NCBI RefSeq assembly: GCF_944324525.1 | Contig: NZ_CALUWS010000001.1 | Span: 1-64,000, forward strand | From: an uncultured Desulfovibrio sp. | GTDB taxonomy: Bacteria; Desulfobacterota; Desulfovibrionia; Desulfovibrionales; Desulfovibrionaceae | Direction of reading: 5' to 3' | DNA length: 64,000 nucleotides | The notes under the pieces: generated by a model | What the model was told of the DNA's origin: nothing | The model's input: the letters and a program-made list of their open reading frames with translations, nothing else | Databases searched by the model: none | Made by a program: the position numbers and the translations under genes | Part shown: positions 62,516 through 64,000 of the stretch, piece after piece | Layout: each line of letters begins with the position of its first letter | Position numbering within the stretch: the first letter of the stretch is position 1

Positions 62516-63616
62516 TTATACATTAAAGAGGAAGTGCATGACGTCGCCGTCCTGCACGACATATTCCTTGCCTTCCACGCGTAGCACGCCGTCGGCGCGG
62601 CAGGCGGCCTCGCTTTCATGGCTCATGTAATCGTCATAGGAGATGACTTCGGCACGGATGAAGCCGCGCTCGAAGTCCGTATGGATGACCCCGGCAGCCT
62701 GCGGGGCCTTCCAGCCTTTGTGGATGGTCCAGGCGCGCACTTCGTCGGGCCCGGCGGTAAAGTAGCTGCACAGGCCAAGCGTGGCGTAGCCGGTACGGAT
62801 GATGCGCACGAGTCCGCTCTCGTCGATGCCGTAGGAGGAGAGCATCTCCGCCTGTTCTTCGGCGGACAGGCCTTGCAGCTCTTCTTCCAGCTTGGCGCAG
62901 ATGCGGGCAAAGCCGGCATGACGTTCCGCGGCGAGCGCCTCCACGCGGCGGGAGAGCTCATTGCCCTCGGCCACGGCGCTTTCATCCACATTGGCGCAGT
63001 AGATGACGGGCTTGGCCGTCAGCAGGCCAAGCTCTCGCCAGGACTGCAAAAAGGCCTCATTTTCCGGCAGGGAGAAGGTCGAGGCGGGCTTGCCGTCGTT
63101 GAGCGCGGCCAAAAGTTCTTGCATGATCTCCGCGGCGGCCTTGGCGTCCTTGCTGCCCTTGGCCATCTTCTGCAACTTTTCCAGCCGCTTTTCCACGCTC
63201 TGGATATCGGCGAGGAGCAGTTCGGTCTCGATGGTGTCGATATCGCGCAGCGGGTCCACCGTGCCGTCCACATGCGTGATATTGTCGTCCTCGAAGCAGC
63301 GGACCACTTCGACGATGGCGGCGCACTCGCGAATATTGGCCAGGAACTGGTTGCCAAGGCCTTCTCCCTTGCTGGCGCCGCGCACCAGGCCGGCGATATC
63401 GATGAAGTCCACGCTGGCGTGGATGGTCTTCTTGGGCTTTGCCTTGGCGGTCAGGGCGTCCACCCGCGCGTCCGGCACGGCCACCGTGGCCTTGTTGGGT
63501 TCGATGGTGCAGAAGGGGTAGTTGGCGGCCTGGGCATTCTGAGCCTTGGTCAGGGCATTGAACAGGGTGGACTTGCCCACATTGGGCAGTCCGACGATAC
63601 CGATGCTGAGAGCCAT
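62516..63616 (-). CDS. ychF: Ribosome-binding ATPase YchF
   Basis: A 366-residue OBG-family P-loop protein that prefers ATP and binds ribosomes. G1 is GLPNVGKST at 9-17, with FIDIAGLVRGASKGEGLGN as the switch region, and NVDE in place of the usual NKxD. The C-terminal TGS domain (WTIHKGWKAPQAAGVIHTDFERGFIRAE) is complete and ends MHFLFNV. AAGGAGAA precedes the start. Confidence 0.97.
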   Translation of the reverse strand: MALSIGIVGLPNVGKSTLFNALTKAQNAQAANYPFCTIEPNKATVAVPDARVDALTAKAKPKKTIHASVDFIDIAGLVRGASKGEGLGNQFLANIRECAAIVEVVRCFEDDNITHVDGTVDPLRDIDTIETELLLADIQSVEKRLEKLQKMAKGSKDAKAAAEIMQELLAALNDGKPASTFSLPENEAFLQSWRELGLLTAKPVIYCANVDESAVAEGNELSRRVEALAAERHAGFARICAKLEEELQGLSAEEQAEMLSSYGIDESGLVRIIRTGYATLGLCSYFTAGPDEVRAWTIHKGWKAPQAAGVIHTDFERGFIRAEVISYDDYMSHESEAACRADGVLRVEGKEYVVQDGDVMHFLFNV

Positions 63617-63661
63617 GCGTTCTCCTTGTGGGTGGATGCCGCGTGATGCGGAGCAGCGCGA

Positions 63662-63690
63662 AACAGAAAGCCCCGGACGCGCCGGGGCAT
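63662..63690 (-). terminator. Terminator after the FlgO-like gene
   Basis: On the minus strand GCCCCGGC ... TCCGGGGC forms the stem (63670-63688), followed by TTTCTGTTTC. It lies about 33 bp after the stop of the partial gene. Confidence 0.65.
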
Positions 63691-63722
63691 TTTATAGTCA
63701 ATATGGAGCCGGACGGCAAGGT

Positions 63723-64000
63723 CTATTGCAGCCGGGTATAGGAAGAAGGAACGCCGCTGCCCGAACGGGAAGGATTGTAGGGGTCGCGGAGCAGGGGGTA
63801 GATATCTTCGGTAATGGGCACCGTGGCCGTGCCCATGGCCATCACCTCATTGCTGGGAATGTGGATGATGCGGATGCTGAAGCGCACCTGCTCCTGGGTG
63901 ACCACATAGGTTCCCGCCATGACCGCCTGTCCGGTGCCGGTACGGCTTTGCAGCTTGCGGACGTCGCGCGTCAGCAGGAACTCGCCGGACTGCTTGTCGA
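63723..64000 (-). CDS. FlgO-like protein, 3' part only
   Basis: The gene runs in from beyond the window; its last ~92 codons are here. The visible part shows LLTRDVRKLQSRTGTGQAVMAGTYVV and VRFSIRIIHIPSNEVMAMGTATVPI, the pattern of the FlgO domain (outer-membrane lipoproteins near the flagellar base). It ends in a Ser/Gly/Pro-rich tail. An internal ATG at 63920 gives a 65-codon frame but is not the true start, since family similarity continues upstream. Identification rests on the C-terminal half only. Confidence 0.65.
   Translation of the reverse strand, partial: DKQSGEFLLTRDVRKLQSRTGTGQAVMAGTYVVTQEQVRFSIRIIHIPSNEVMAMGTATVPITEDIYPLLRDPYNPSRSGSGVPSSYTRLQ

Overview
The window reads as a chromosomal segment of a high-GC sulfate-reducing bacterium of the Desulfovibrionaceae (Desulfovibrio in the broad sense). 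The main pointers are a pyruvate carboxylase with a C-terminal zinc ribbon followed by a very long PEP-synthase-like protein, a citramalate synthase, an RpoH-type sigma factor with a long acidic leader, and the order rpmF-plsX-fabH-fabG-acpP-fabF-glyA-dCMP deaminase-rib genes-nusB-leuS. I recall this order from Desulfovibrio genomes; no database search was possible. Nearly all genes are housekeeping genes, and none shows an obvious frameshift apart from one transposase remnant.

Layout. cimA (237-1862) is followed by a terminator and a 341-bp non-coding block present twice in tandem. A long minus-strand run (about 23.1 kb down to 2.7 kb) carries yqeB, a small membrane protein, a GIY-YIG protein, a LysE-type exporter, YceD/DUF177, rpmF, plsX, fabH, fabG, acpP, fabF, glyA, dCMP deaminase, ribD, ribE, ribH, nusB, leuS, holA, radC, lon and prmC. 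It covers fatty-acid start-up, one-carbon metabolism, riboflavin synthesis, translation and proteolysis. A Sel1-repeat exported protein and an NCS1 (CytX/CodB-like) permease converge at 24 kb. A roughly 0.8-kb repeat-filled gap leads to an unrecognised protein built of five tandem repeats of about 50 residues, with a near-perfect sigma-54 promoter. phoH and pgpH (c-di-AMP phosphodiesterase family) follow. They are separated from their usual partner ybeY by a 1.8-kb AT-rich insertion holding a PLD-type nuclease gene with its own strong promoter and a decayed IS481-type transposase.

From 33.3 to 42.6 kb come cca, diverging from a birA-pyc-ppsA unit: biotin ligase, its client pyruvate carboxylase, and PEP synthase form a coherent pyruvate-to-C4/PEP node. 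A lone DUF262/HNH (GmrSD-like) gene of different base composition sits just after the ppsA terminator. Then follow minus-strand pth, an alpha/beta hydrolase, rplY, prs, tRNA-Gln, ispE, hslV, an M48 protease with TPRs, cysS, rpiB, a LolB-like lipoprotein, a TPR lipoprotein and rpoH. Diverging from rpoH are metH (short, lacking the reactivation domain), a TlpA-like thioredoxin, a short ArgA and hpt. The end holds a zinc-ribbon/DUF3426 membrane protein, ychF, and the 3' end of a FlgO-like gene.

The most unusual features are: (1) several families of interspersed, hairpin-forming intergenic repeats, one with compensatory base changes between copies; (2) the sigma-54-driven five-repeat protein; and (3) two solitary defence-type genes placed at the edges of conserved operons, next to repeats or IS debris.
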